Shown one piece after another: positions 45,294 to 56,600 of a stretch of 64,000 nucleotides of DNA. How positions within the stretch are numbered: the stretch's first letter is position 1; every line of letters begins with the position of its first letter. The stretch is from Edaphochlamys debaryana (lineage: Eukaryota; Chlorophyta; Chlorophyceae; Chlamydomonadales): the NCBI GenBank assembly GCA_016858145.1, contig JAEHOE010000128.1:248001-312000 (forward strand), written 5' to 3'. The notes beneath the pieces are model-generated. The model worked only from the letters and a program-made list of their open reading frames with translations. It ran no database searches and was not told where the DNA came from. A program made the translations under genes and the position numbers.

Positions 45294-46550
45294 CATGGGG
45301 ACTCGTACGCCCCGGGCGGACCTTACTGCGCGTGCGAGATACTATTGCTTATCTTGTTTTGTTGTTCAGCACGCGCTCCCGCCCGCCCGCCCTGTTGGGG
45401 AGTGGTTAATGATGTGCTAGCCGCTGCTCTATTTCGGCGCGTGGGCTGGGTCTGGTGTCTCCTCTTCCGTTGGGGACTAAGGGGCCCAGAGGCAGTGGGC
45501 CCCTCAGCGCAGCAGGATGTAACAAGAATGGCAGAATGGCAGTGCGGCCCCAGCCCCCGGTCTAATAACGGGCACAAAGGGACACATACAACGGGGGATA
45601 CCGGACGCGGCCCGTCCGAAACCACGCCCCAAACAGACGCATCGCGCGGTGACGGACGCTGTCCGTCCGAAGCCGGCCCGTCCGGAACCACGCCAGGGTG
45701 TCGGGGTCTAGGACCGCGGCGGCTCTGCTGCTTCATTCTGTATCAAGCCCACCTGCCGGCGACGCGCCGCGGCGGTACCCCCTGATCTTCGGCGCTAGCA
45801 CAGGCGTTTCCTCCTTCCAAGCTGCGTTTGTTTCTCCGGCTGGGCCTGCCTTATGAAACCAATGAGCAGCGCTGGCTCCCGACCTCCCGGCCGTGCTCTG
45901 CATCTGTGTAGCTAGCCCGTGCGCCAAACGGCGGCGGCACCCCTAGGCTGAACCAGCCTCTGCGCTCCCTGCGATGCTTGAGCCGGAGCGAGCGTGTACG
46001 CACGGTAGCAACTAACACTTTGCACTTGCCGGACATGATGGTCCGTCCATCGGCCGAGGCTAATAAGGTCTGTCCGCCTCATAGCTAGGTGGTGGTCCAC
46101 CACCGCAGACTCTACCCGCTCACCGCAGACTCTACAGGGTAGTGCTTGATTGCGCGGCCCCAGTGCTGCCCGGCCTCGCAGGGTTTGGGGTTCAGCCCTT
46201 TTCCCTGTCCTGACTTCTGAGGAGGACAGACACCCTGGGTAGTGGTTATCAGCGGGGTGTCTATAACAGTTTCCGCGCAGGTTAAGGGCCAGTCACGTGC
46301 ATCTCCTGGTGCGTGGAGAGCGAGGTGGTGAGGGGGGTAGCATAGCATTCGGCAGGCGGTTCACCATGGGCTGTTTGGAGTGCGGTTCGCGGGGCTTCTG
46401 GCGTGGCGGCGGCCGGGGCGGGTGCTGCAGTAGGTGCCTTGCCTTTGCGCTTAAAGTTGGCTGCAGCGCGGAGTGGTAACCTGGCTAGGTCTTCTTGGAA
46501 GGGGTGTGGTCCCCGCCGCTAACGCCACCACTCGCCAGTCTGTTGGCTGC

Positions 46551-46555
46551 TTACA
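46551..46555 (-). terminator. Possible TGTAA polyadenylation signal of the TGD2-like gene
   Basis: TTACA on the plus strand, TGTAA on the coding strand, about 345 nt past the stop codon at 46899-46897. Position and motif fit green-algal poly(A) signals. Confidence 0.5.
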
Positions 46556-46896
46556 ATCCATTGTCGCCTATCGTCACAACGCTCTGGCCCGCCGCACATG
46601 CCGGCCCCACCCACTGCGCGTCTCTGTGCGTCCGTCTGCGCTCGAGGCCCTCCACCGGCAGCAACGCCCCACCCTCCTGCACCCCCTGCCGCCCTCCCGC
46701 CTGGGGAGTCCCTGAAGGCCCCACCGCCCACTCCAGCCCGCCGCCGAGCGCCGCCACCTGCGCCGCCCCACGTGCTCCGCCCAGCGCCCGGGCGCCACGC
46801 CGGGAGCTCCGCAGTGCGCCCCCCTGCAACGCCTGCACACCCTGCCCCTCCCTCCGGGCCCCCTTCGCGGGCCGTCCTATCCCCCACCCCCTCCCC

Positions 46897-49800
46897 CTAC
46901 TCGTCCAGCAGCCTGCTCAGCGCCTGCACCAGGGTCTTGAGGTTGCGCTGAACGCCGCTGTCCCGCGCCAGCACCGACACATCGCTGCTGATGGACTCCA
47001 CGTGGTCCAGGGTCCTGGGGGGGGGGGGCGAGGGCGAAGGGGGAAGGGGGGGGGAGGGGGGGCTGGGCATTGGCATATGGGTGGCTCTGTGTTGGACCGC
47101 CCGCGCCGCAATGCCCATCGCCGTGCTGATCGCGCCTCCATGCTCCTCCCAGTCTGGCTAACCCCCTCCTATTTACCCCCCAGGCCCCCGCCCCGCGCGC
47201 ACTTGCAGAGCGTGAGCACCGCCTGCCTCAGCGCCCGCACGTTGCCGTCCGTGAGCACCTCGCTCTGCAGCCGCCGGATGTCGGCGGCGGCGTCGGCGGC
47301 GGTGCGCGTGAGGGAGTCGATGTTGCCGACCTGGGGGGGCGGGTGGGGGGAAGTCAGGATCGAGAGCGGTGTCGAGTGCGGAATGGCCCTACCTCTGCAG
47401 ACCGGCGGGTGGTCACCATCCCTCCATGTTACTGCCACACCCTCATGTGAATCCCCTCCCGCCCCTCCCTCCCCCCCTCACCAGCCCCCCTCCCCTCAGC
47501 TCCTCCAGCAGGGGCGTGAGCTGCTCCACCAGGGCAGTGGCGGTGGCCACCAGCGGCTGAGCCTCGGCCATGAGCGAGGTGGCCTGGGGGGGGGGGCACG
47601 GGGAGGGGGGGAGCCAGCGTCAGTGGGGCGATGGCGGGGTATGGGGGGTCTGTAGACGCAGGCTCTGGGCTGCGCGCGCCCCCCCCCCCACCCTTACACC
47701 AGCGTCCCCCCCAAGCCCCCCTCGGTCTGCCCCTCCCCACCTGCTCCGCAGCGGCAAAGACCTTGTCCACTCCGTCAGTCTCCGCCTGGCGCGCGAGCCT
47801 GGGGGTGTGTGTGTGCCGGCGCAGGCCAGGGTCGGGGTCGGAGTTGGGGTGCATCTTGGCTCCATGTACGACCCCTCTAGATTCGTCATGCCAGCCAACC
47901 TGCCAGCCATGCCTCTTGCCCCCCTCCCTCCCCCTCCCGTGGCGTCCGGCGCGACCCGTGCTGGCCCTCGCCAGCGGCGAGCACCTCCTTAGCTCCCCTC
48001 ATCTAGTCCCCCTCCTCAGCCCCTCCCCTCCGCCCCCCCCACCTTGTCATGATGTAGACCAGGTCGTCCAGCGCCACCCCCTGCCGCCCCGCGATGTGCC
48101 CGTTGGCGCACACCAGCAGCGCCTCCTCCTGGCAGCGGGGCTCGTGGGGGAGCGCGCGGTAGTCGGGGACGGGCAGCTAGGGGGGGGAGCAGGAAGGGAA
48201 ATGGGGGCAGGGGGAGCGGGTCAGCGGGGATGGCCAGGTTGGCCTGGGGTCGCGTCGGAGCGGCGCCCAGTCCAAGGCAGAAGGCCTGGGGCACGGCGCG
48301 GCTCCGCCTGACCGCCCGACCTTCTGGGCAGCCGGGGCCCGCCTGCGCTCCACCACCCTGCTGCTTACGCACAGCAGCTCAGGAGCAAGGGCCTCCCACG
48401 ACTTGGCGCCTCATGGCCCCCCTCCCTGCCCTCACCTTCGCCTGCGCACCCCGTAAGCCCCGTGTCCCCTGCACCCTCCCTCCCCCTCCCCCCCCCCCAC
48501 CTGCGGCGTGATGTCCACCAGCGGCTCCGCGATGAGCCCCGACTGGTTGGCCTCAATCACCGAGTTGCGGGGGATGACAGTGCCTACGTCGTTCACCTGG
48601 GGGAGGACAGGGGGAGGACGGGGCAGGACGCCCGCGTTGGGGCGTGCAGGGCCAGCGGGAACGCTTCAAGCTCCCCGTGCAGCGAATGCTTCCTCCGTCG
48701 TTCGATGCCTCCACTGCCCTAACAACCGGTATGCCCCTCTCCCTCCTTCAAGGCTCGCCACAGCGCCGTGCAAGCTCCAGCGCGTGAAGCCCTCGCCATC
48801 CCCCCTTTCCCTTCCCTCCCCTCCTCACCTCCACCAGCACGTCCACCCGCTCCAGGGAGGGCTTCACCGCCAGCACCTGCCCCACCTGCACGCCACGGAT
48901 GCGCACGGGCGTGCCGATCTGGGGGGGGGGAGTATGGGAAGGTGGTAGGGGATCAAAATCGGGCGGACAAGGCCGGTGGCCGGCGTAAGGGCCGGGCGGC
49001 CTGAAACTGCTGAGATCCTCGCCCGACCCAGTTGGGGGATCGCAGCGCCCCGCCCCAGGCCAAGGTCTGCGCAGCACCGGCTTCCTCCCTCCCCCCGGCA
49101 GGTACATGGCTCATTAGCTCCGCCACCCGAGCACCCACCCCACCAACCCCGCCAGGCCCTGCCCCTGCCCCTGCCCCAAGGCCCCTTCCCTCCCCCTCCC
49201 CTACCCCCCCCCTACCGTGATCCCGCAGGCCAGGGGGAACTCAATGGTGGCGTTGTAGGGCGTGCCGGTGCGCAGCGCGTTGCCGCGCGCCCACGCCACC
49301 AGCGCCACCGCCATGGCCCCCCCCGCCAGCAGGAACAGCCCCACGCCCCCCTCCACGATGGACTTGCGGCCGATGCCGTAGTCGGACAGGGACCTGGGGG
49401 GGAGGGGAGGGGCGGTGTGGAGGGGCCGGGGGGGGGTGGGGGAGATGGTGAAGGCGCGGAGGGGCTTGCGCAGGCCCGGACGGGAAGCGGGGGCGCAGGC
49501 CAGAGCGGGTTCCGGCTGAGCAACCACCAGGTAGTGAGTAGCATAGTGGCGCGGCTGTGCGGGAAGTGCACAGGAGATGGTCCCAACACCCCCGCTACAC
49601 CCGGGGCGCTGGCAGCCGCCGCCACGGCGTGATGCTGGCGTGGGCCGGGGCTGGCAGCAGGCGGGCCGGTGCGTGGGCTCCGACCTGGCTCCGACGCACT
49701 CGCGCGGGCCCCCGGCCGCGCCCCTACCCCTCCAGGCCCCGGGAAGCCCCCTCCAGGGCCCTCACTTGACCACGGAGCCGAAGAACCCGGGCTTGGCCGG

Positions 49801-49959
49801 CCGCGACGGGTCATCCGGCGTGGCGCTCGCCAGGCATCGGAGAGGCGTTCTCCCCGAGCGGCCGAGCCGAGCGATGGACGAGACGCGGGGTGTTGATACC
49901 GCCAGCTGCCGGCGAGCCGCTAGCCCGCCGGGTGCCACGCTGCGCTGGTGCACCAGCAT
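46897..49959 (-). CDS. TGD2: TGD2-like MCE-domain protein of the chloroplast inner envelope
   Basis: Exons 49959-49766, 49393-49216, 48918-48829, 48596-48501, 48176-48043, 47798-47741, 47583-47482, 47330-47203, 47014-46897; phases agree, 365 aa. Start ATG gives MLVHQRSVAPGG and a basic, Ser-rich plastid leader. A single membrane helix spans about 80-98 (GGVGLFLLAGGAMAVALVAW). The MCE domain follows, with VRIRGVQVGQVLAVKPSLE, then VIPRNSVIEANQSGLIAEP and a Cys-bearing part (PRCQEEALLVCANGHIAG) typical of plant TGD2. The C-terminal 130 residues are helical. In plants TGD2 is the substrate-binding subunit of the TGD1/2/3 ABC transporter that brings ER-derived phosphatidic acid-type lipids into the plastid. 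Length is close to the plant proteins. Identification as TGD2 rather than another MCE protein is strong. Confidence 0.92.
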
Positions 49960-50379
49960 TGCCGAGCCCACCGCGCGGTACCCGCTGCACGTCTGGCGCC
50001 CCTTGCAGCCCTAATGCAATGTTCTGGTTCTAGAGACTGGAACGAGGGCCACGGCGCCCGCAATGCGTTGACGCTCGGTGCGGTATCTAATGCAGCAAGC
50101 GGTGGCACGCACGGGGGGTGATGGCCTGTTAGCCTACGCTAGTGCATGTCCTGCGAAACCGGTGTCAGCATTGCGTGTGGACACGCAGGTAGCGTGCTGC
50201 CTTGGGGAACTCGGCATGCGCACCGCCCCCGATCCCGCCAGCTGCTTCGCTCCTACCATACTTGGACGCTAGGTAGCTAGGCACATACTAACAATCTTTG
50301 TGTAGAGAGACTAGCGTGTGGGCAGCGCAGAGCGACTCCGCGCGCCGGTGACCCGGCCCTTCGCACGCACAGAGCGACC
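49960..50379. promoter_or_regulatory. Bidirectional promoter region between TGD2-like and WDR54-like genes
   Basis: Only 420 bp separate the two divergent start codons, so both 5' UTRs and both promoters must fit here. No TATA box in standard position is evident. The region is less GC-rich than the genes on either side. Confidence 0.55.
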
Positions 50380-52789
50380 ATGCCCTACTCGGAGAAGCAG
50401 TTGGTCAAGGTAAGTTGATCTCACCAGCTCCGGTTCCCGGGGCAGCTGCACGCGTGGCACTACGCATGCGACGGCCCCAATCGCCATGCGCAGGCGCCGA
50501 TGAAGCCGTCGCCGTCCTTGCTGTACAACAACCTGACCTGGTGTGCGGGAAGCCTTGTGTACGCCCATATCCGTCAGGTGCGAGCGGGGCGTGCCGTGGA
50601 TCTTGACATGCCCGTCCACATGTCTGCCAGGTCTTACCCGCCCTGCAGCCCTGCCCATCATACACCATCTGCCCATTCCCTGATATTTGAACATTCTCTG
50701 GGTTCGCGGCCCTGCAGGCTTGCACATTCCCTCTGGCAGCCCTCGGCAGCTCCGGAGTGCCGGTGGCGGTGCGCAAGGTGCGGAGGCGCCGTAGGGGCGC
50801 GGGGTCCCGCCCTGCTCGGGGGTTCCTCCGGTCACACGCCGGGAAGTGGGGCCGGGGCCACTGGGTTTGGCTCCAGAGCTGCGACTTCCCACTGTCCTGG
50901 AGCGGACTACTTCCGCGAGCCTGCCAAGTAGACCCTTGGGCGGTTGCGCCGCAGACTCCCGGGACGCGGAGCCGGTGCCCTGCGGCACGAGGGACCCGGG
51001 GGAGGTCCCCACGCCCCAGCGCCCCCTCCCACGCCCTCTCCCTGCTCCACCCTCCTTGAGCGCACCCGCGCCGGTGCCCAACTCCCCCCCGCCCCCCCAG
51101 GTGGAGTCCCAGCACTCGGACGTGATCCACTCCGTGGTGGCCTGCGCCCACAACGCCAACTCATACCTCGTGCTCGCCACGGACGCAGGCATACAGGTGG
51201 GGAGGCGAGGGGGGGGGTCGGGGGAGGGCGCCCATCGGCCCCCTGTGACGGTGGGTATGGCCGCACCGGTGACCACCCCTGTTCAGCCTGTCCTGTCCTC
51301 ACGTCACCGCGACATGCTCCCTCCTCAAGCCCCCCTGTGCTCTGTCCCAATCCCGCCCTCCCGCCCCCTCGCCCCACCCCTCCTTCCTCCTCTCCCCCTC
51401 TTCCCCCTCTCCCCCCCCTCCACCCCCCAGATCTGGGACAAGACCGTGACCCACCTGCTGCACGTGTGGGCGCTGCCCTCCGCCGCCGCCCCCGACCTGG
51501 CCCCCCGCCACGGCCACTTCGCGCGCGGTGTGGCCATCAACGTCACCAACGACGGAGTGCCCTGCATCTGCTTCGGCACCTCCACGGGCGCCGTGTTCTC
51601 GCTGGGCATGGGCGACGACAGCGGCAAGTTCAAGCCCGCGCCCGTGCAGCTGCCCAGGCACCACACGGCGCCCATCACCTGCGTGGGGACCGCCTACCAG
51701 TCGCGACAGGTGGGGGGCCGGGGAGAAGGAGGGGAAGGAGGGCAGGGCGGAAGGCCCCGTTGCGCCCCCAACACGTGTCCCACAACCGCACACGCCGCCT
51801 GCCCCGCCCTCTCAACCCCCCCCCCCCCCCCAGGGCAAGTGGACTGAGGACCTGGGCTGCCACCTGGTGACGTGCGACGAGGAGGGCGGCATCGCCGTGT
51901 GGGAGGCGCTGGTGGCGGCGCAGGCGGCGGGGCACAAGCTGCTGAGCGCCGTGGCGCCCACGGGGGTGCCGGTGGTGGCGGTGGCGGTGCGGCGGGAGCT
52001 GGTGGTGGCGGCGCGGCTGGACGGGGCGGTGCAGGTGTACGGACTGGTGAGGGGGGGTGAGGGGGGGTCTATGGGGACTGGGGGGCGGGCCAGGGCCAGG
52101 GCCGGTGGCCGGCGGGGGCACTGAGCGGGATGGCGGGAGGGTCGCCGGGCACGCCGGGCACGGCTGGATGTGGAGAGGGAGCTTAACCTGGAGCTCGAGG
52201 GCGAGGCAGCGCAGGCCCCTCACCCGGCCCCCCTCTCCCCTTCCCAACACCCCTCCCCTCCACCTGCCCCCAGCGCGACGGCAAGCTGCGCGCCGACCTG
52301 GGCGCCGCCTCCCGCTTCATCACGGCCATGGACATCCACCCCACCAAGGACCTCATCGCCACCGTGAGCGAGGACTGCTCGCTGGGCGTGTGGAGCCTGC
52401 CCATGGCGGGGGCCAAGGTGGGGGGAGGGGGGGGGGGGGGAGGGGAGGGGAGGGGAGAGAGGGGCAAGGGCTAAGGGGTGTAGGGGGGCGTGGCTGCCGC
52501 CTGTTCAGGCACCCCGGCCCCGACGTGCAGCCGCAGTGAGGCTGCTGGGAAGGCTCCCCGGGTATCGCAGGGTACGGCTCCTGAACAGTCTCTGTACTTT
52601 GACCCCTGCCCTCCCTTCTCCCCCTCCTCCCCTCCTCTCCCCCTCCCCCCCCCCCAGCCCGAGTGCCTGCTGTCCGTGTGCTGGCTGCAGGCCATGCTGA
52701 CGGGCGTGGCCTTCTGCGGCCCCACCAACGATGACGTGGCGGTGGTGGCGTACGACACGGACGAGGTGCACGTGTACAAGTGCACGTGA
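50380..52789 (+). CDS. WDR54: WDR54-like WD-repeat protein
   Basis: Exons 50380-50409, 50494-50577, 51101-51196, 51431-51709, 51834-52046, 52274-52417, 52658-52789; phases agree, 325 aa, stop TGA. Start is the first ATG of a 30-nt exon (MPYSEKQLVK). The chain follows the order of animal WDR54: LYNNLTWC near the N terminus, VLATDAGIQIWD, the blade FARGVAINVTNDGVPCICFGT, HTAPITCVGT, LVTCDEEGGIAVWE, then ITAMDIHPTKDLIATVSEDCSLGVWSL and the closing GVAFCGPTNDDVAVVAYDTDEV. Length matches the family (about 330 aa). It forms a beta-propeller; the cellular role of WDR54 is not well defined, so none is assigned. Donor of exon 5 opens into G-rich intron sequence. The intron after exon 2 (523 nt) is the longest. 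Confidence 0.88.
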
Positions 52790-53681
52790 TGAACGGGGAT
52801 TTTACGGTCAGGTGGGGGGACAGCAGGCAGGCATTCGGGCAGGCATGCGAGCGGGGCGCGGCCCTGGCTGTGCAGGGCGGTAGGCAGGCGGGGTGGGACC
52901 AAGGGGGCACGGGGTGCTGCCGGGGACTGGGGTACAGCAGCACCTGGTTGCAGGGGGGGCACGGGGGCAGCGGCTCGGGGTTTGGGTCCGGAGCAGGGCG
53001 CAGCAGTGCACGTGGTCAGGGCTCTGGGGACAAGGCAGCAGCAATGGAGGCAAGGTTAGGTATGCAGGTGGCAGCGCGGGAGCAGGGGGGTGCATGGGGA
53101 CAGAGTGCTGCGCCGAGAGTGCGCATGGCGTGTTCCCGGGGTGGCTCGGGCGTGCGGGTGGGCGTGCGGGTGCGGGTCGCGGCAGGACGTGGTGGGGTGG
53201 CGCGCGGAGTGCGCGGAATTGAGTCCCCCGCACGGGATGAGAGTGGAATGCGAGACAAGTCTGAGAGAAGCACTTGACCCTCCTGCCGAAGCATTCCCCT
53301 CTGCAACCACCGAAGGTGACACTTTGCGCTGGTGGCCGACAAGCGGAAAGCGATCGCCGTTTCCCGGACAGTTTCCGTCCAAAACTGCCATAGCCTGAGA
53401 GCTGCGCCGGCCGCCCGCAGGCGCGATACTCGGCACTGGCACACCTTAATAACTGATCAAGCGGTTGCACGCTGCGTTCAAACAGTCAGGCGCAAAGACG
53501 CATGACATGCAGACCGCACTTTGCTCGCTAGCGGGGCCGACTACCTTACCAGTCTGCTCATATGATGCACATAGCGCACACGTTGAGGTAGACAAGCTTT
53601 CGCCTGCAAAGCTGCGCCCAATCTGCAGCCTGCGCCGCGGCCGTTACCTCGCTAGTGTTCGTGTCCCGATCAAAGCTGGAT
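52790..53681. other. Intergenic region after the WDR54-like gene
   Basis: G-rich 3' flank on the plus strand up to about 53,220, then mixed sequence leading to the next ATG at 53682. No exon or RNA gene is supported. Confidence 0.6.
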
Positions 53682-56600
53682 ATGAGGCAGTTGCTCTGGC
53701 TCATGCTGCTGCTGGGGCCGGCGGTCGCAGTGACACCGCCAGCCCCATCCCCACGGCCACGGCCACGGCCACCACCGAAGCCAAATCCTCCCCGGCCCCC
53801 TCGCCCGCCACTGTCGCCCTTCCCGCCACCCGCTGCCCTGCGGCCTCCGCTGCCGCCCCTACGCCCTCCCAAACCTCTCTCCCCACCCCTATAGGCACCT
53901 CCACGGCCTCCCTCGCCCCGCCCAAGCCCTCCGAAACCTCCCGCGCCGCCCCGGCCCCCCGCCCCACCACGGCGCCTTCGCCTGCGCCCCGGCCCCCCAC
54001 CCCACCACGGCCGCCTTCTCCAAAGCCCAGGCCGCCCATCCCTCGTTCGCCGCCACGCCGTCCACCCCGGCCTCCCACACCGCCCGCCCCGCTGCGGCCG
54101 CCCGTGCCCCCTCAGCCCCAACTCTACCCAGGTGAGGGTCAACAAGGCGCGGAGTCAGCACAGGAACATATATAAACGTACGGCAAACATCGTGGTAGAA
54201 TGGGATTGAGTGAGATCTGGATCCCGCTGTCGTACGCAGGCGGTCCGGTCCGCGCCGGCTGCTTCTCTGAGCCCGTGTGCCCCAGCGACTGGAACCCGCT
54301 GTTGCAGGTGGGGGGGGGGGGCTGGAGGGGGGCAGTTGCCGGTGGGAGATGTTGGGTTTTGGGTGGCAGTTGGCTTCAGGGACCCGGGTTAAAGCAAAGC
54401 GCTATGCAGCGCAGAGCACGATGGCACGCTTGGCTCCGGACCGCCAGTCACCTCACGGCCGTGGCGAAGCAGGAGATAAGAGTGAGGTGTGCAAGCAGCC
54501 CAGCGCGCTCGCGTGTTACCGTATGGGTCTTGAGCGGGACCCGGGTCCAGCGGGCAGCGGCTCGCACAACTGCCGATTGGTACAACCCCACCACAAGCCC
54601 CCCCCCCCCGCCCCCATCCCTCCTCCGCCCTCCACGTGCAGCCCGAGCTGCGCAAGATGGCGCTGCTGGGCTGGGACGGTCGGCCATGGGCCCCGAGGCC
54701 GGCCGCCGGGAGGCCGCGGACTCGTGATTAGCCGGCCGGCCTTAGAGACGGAACCGAAAGCCCGGGGAAGCCCGGTGTTCGTGGGGGGGGGGGAGGGGGG
54801 AAGGGGGAGGGGAAGAGCGCATGAGCACGTGCCTGCTCCGTGTCCTCCTGCCTGCGTCACCCTCGCCCGTTGGCGGTCCCCTTCCCCCCCTCCCCCCCAG
54901 GCCCCAGTGCCCCGGGTGCACCCCTGCCACGGCATCTCCGACGCCCTGCTCGTGTCGGGTGGGGCGGGGTCCGCGGGGAGCACCCGGCTCGCCACCTGCA
55001 TCGCCGCACCTCTGCAGCCCATGCGGGACACACCAACCCGGGAGCTGCAGTCGGGACGATCCCCGCCTGACACCCCCTGGCCCCACCCCACCCACCCACC
55101 CACCCCGCTCCCCCCTTCCGCCTCCCTGCAGCGCGGCTGGCTGGGGCGCTGGGCGGTGGCTACGACCAGGGCCCCCTGTCGGTGGCCTGTGCGCCCCGGG
55201 CGTACGGCATGCGCATGGCGGATGAGGGCATCGTGCGGGACGCGGCGGAGCGGGTGGAGGCGGCGTACACCAGGGTGGGGTGGGGGGTGGGGTGGGGTGG
55301 GGTGGGGTGGGGGGTGGGGTGGGGTGGGGTGGGTGGGGTGCAGAGGGTGAGGCTGCTGCATGGAGGCATAGTGCAGGCGTAGGTCAGACGACGCGGTGCA
55401 GCTGTGTGCGTGCCACAACAATGCCCGCCTGATGGCGTGCTTGCACCCGCAGGCGGGGCTGTACGACGGATCCAACCCGCTGCTCACGCCGGAGCACATG
55501 GTGAGACCCCTGAGGGCATCAGCTGGACCGCGACCGTGACCGCTGCTCCGTGCGCCCTACAGCCGTGCAGGTCTCCAGCGTCAAGCGCACGTGCACTGAC
55601 ACGTCATCGGCTGCTCGGCCTGGCCGCTGTCCCTCCCCTGCCGCCCCCCCCCCCCCAGGTCGTGTCCGGCAGCACGGGCGCGGGGGTGTACATCGGCGAG
55701 GTGGGGGTGGGGCGGCTGGTGAGGGTGGTGGGGGAAGGCCTACGTGATGGCTCGTAGGGTGGGCGCGTCTTGAGCTCTGCCGCCGAGCTCTGTCCACCCT
55801 ACACGTAACCGCCCGCTGCCTCGCCTCGGCCCGCCCCTCCGCTGGCCCCAGGTGACCCACGGCGCCGTCATCCCCGGCCACCTCCTGTCGTGGGCGCTCA
55901 CACGGGACCAAGCCGCGGCCGCAGCCACCACCAGCACGGGTGGGGGCGGGGCGGGTGGGGGTGCTGAGGCACGGGCGCCGAGGAGGGAGGGGGGTGGGGT
56001 GCGTGCAAGCCGGAGGCGATCGCGGGGTGCGTGCGCGTGGGGCCTCCCACGCGTCGCTCAACGCCCCCTCCCCCTCCCCCTCCCCCTCCCCCTCCCCCTC
56101 CCCCTCCCCCTCCCCCTCCCCCTCCCCCTCCCCCTCCCCCTCCCCCTCCCCCTCCCCCTCCCCCTCCCCCTCCCCCTCCCCCTCCCCCTCCCCCTCCCCC
56201 TCCCCCTCCCCCTCCCCCTCCCCCTCCCCCTCCCCCTCCCCCTTCCCCTCCCCCTCCCCCTCCCCCCAACTCGACGCTCTCCCGCTTATAGGCTTCAAAC
56301 ACCCCCTCCCGGCCCCCCCCCAGTCCTGGCCACGGACGACGGCGGCTTCGACGGCATGTGGCTGTGGGTAGTCCATGACGCGGGACGACCACCTGCCCCC
56401 CGCATACAGGCGCATGATCGCAAAGGTGGGAGCCGAAGAAGGGTCCAGCTTCTCTCCTGTCAGCCTCCTAGGTTTCCCCATCTCCTTGCACGCCCTCCCT
56501 GCCCCGCCCACGCCCTCTCCCTCACCACCACCCACCTGCCGACCTCCCTACGAACCCCCATTTCACCACCACCCGCCCCAGGCCTCCCACCTGTGGGTGG

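Larger units (their letters stand above)
43456..46896. other. Intergenic region between the HRGP and TGD2-like genes
   Basis: About 3.4 kb with lower GC than its surroundings. It should contain the missing first exon(s) and promoter of the HRGP gene and the 3' UTR of the TGD2-like gene. Visible structure: a 16-bp direct repeat GTGTGATTGAGCGAT near 44089 and 44112, a tRNA-like A-box/B-box pair at 45221-45293, and a repeated word GGCCCGTCCGAAACCACGCC at about 45608 and, with one change, 45675. No protein-coding gene is supported. Confidence 0.5.

Noticed and set aside
45600..45710. Regulatory repeat array
   Set aside because: Only two copies of the 20-bp word GGCCCGTCCGAAACCACGCC, with one change; too little to call an element.
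55519..56535. Gly-Glu or Pro-Ser repeat proteins across the microsatellite
   Set aside because: All frames through the CCCCCT tract are open by composition; the tract is intronic in the supported model.
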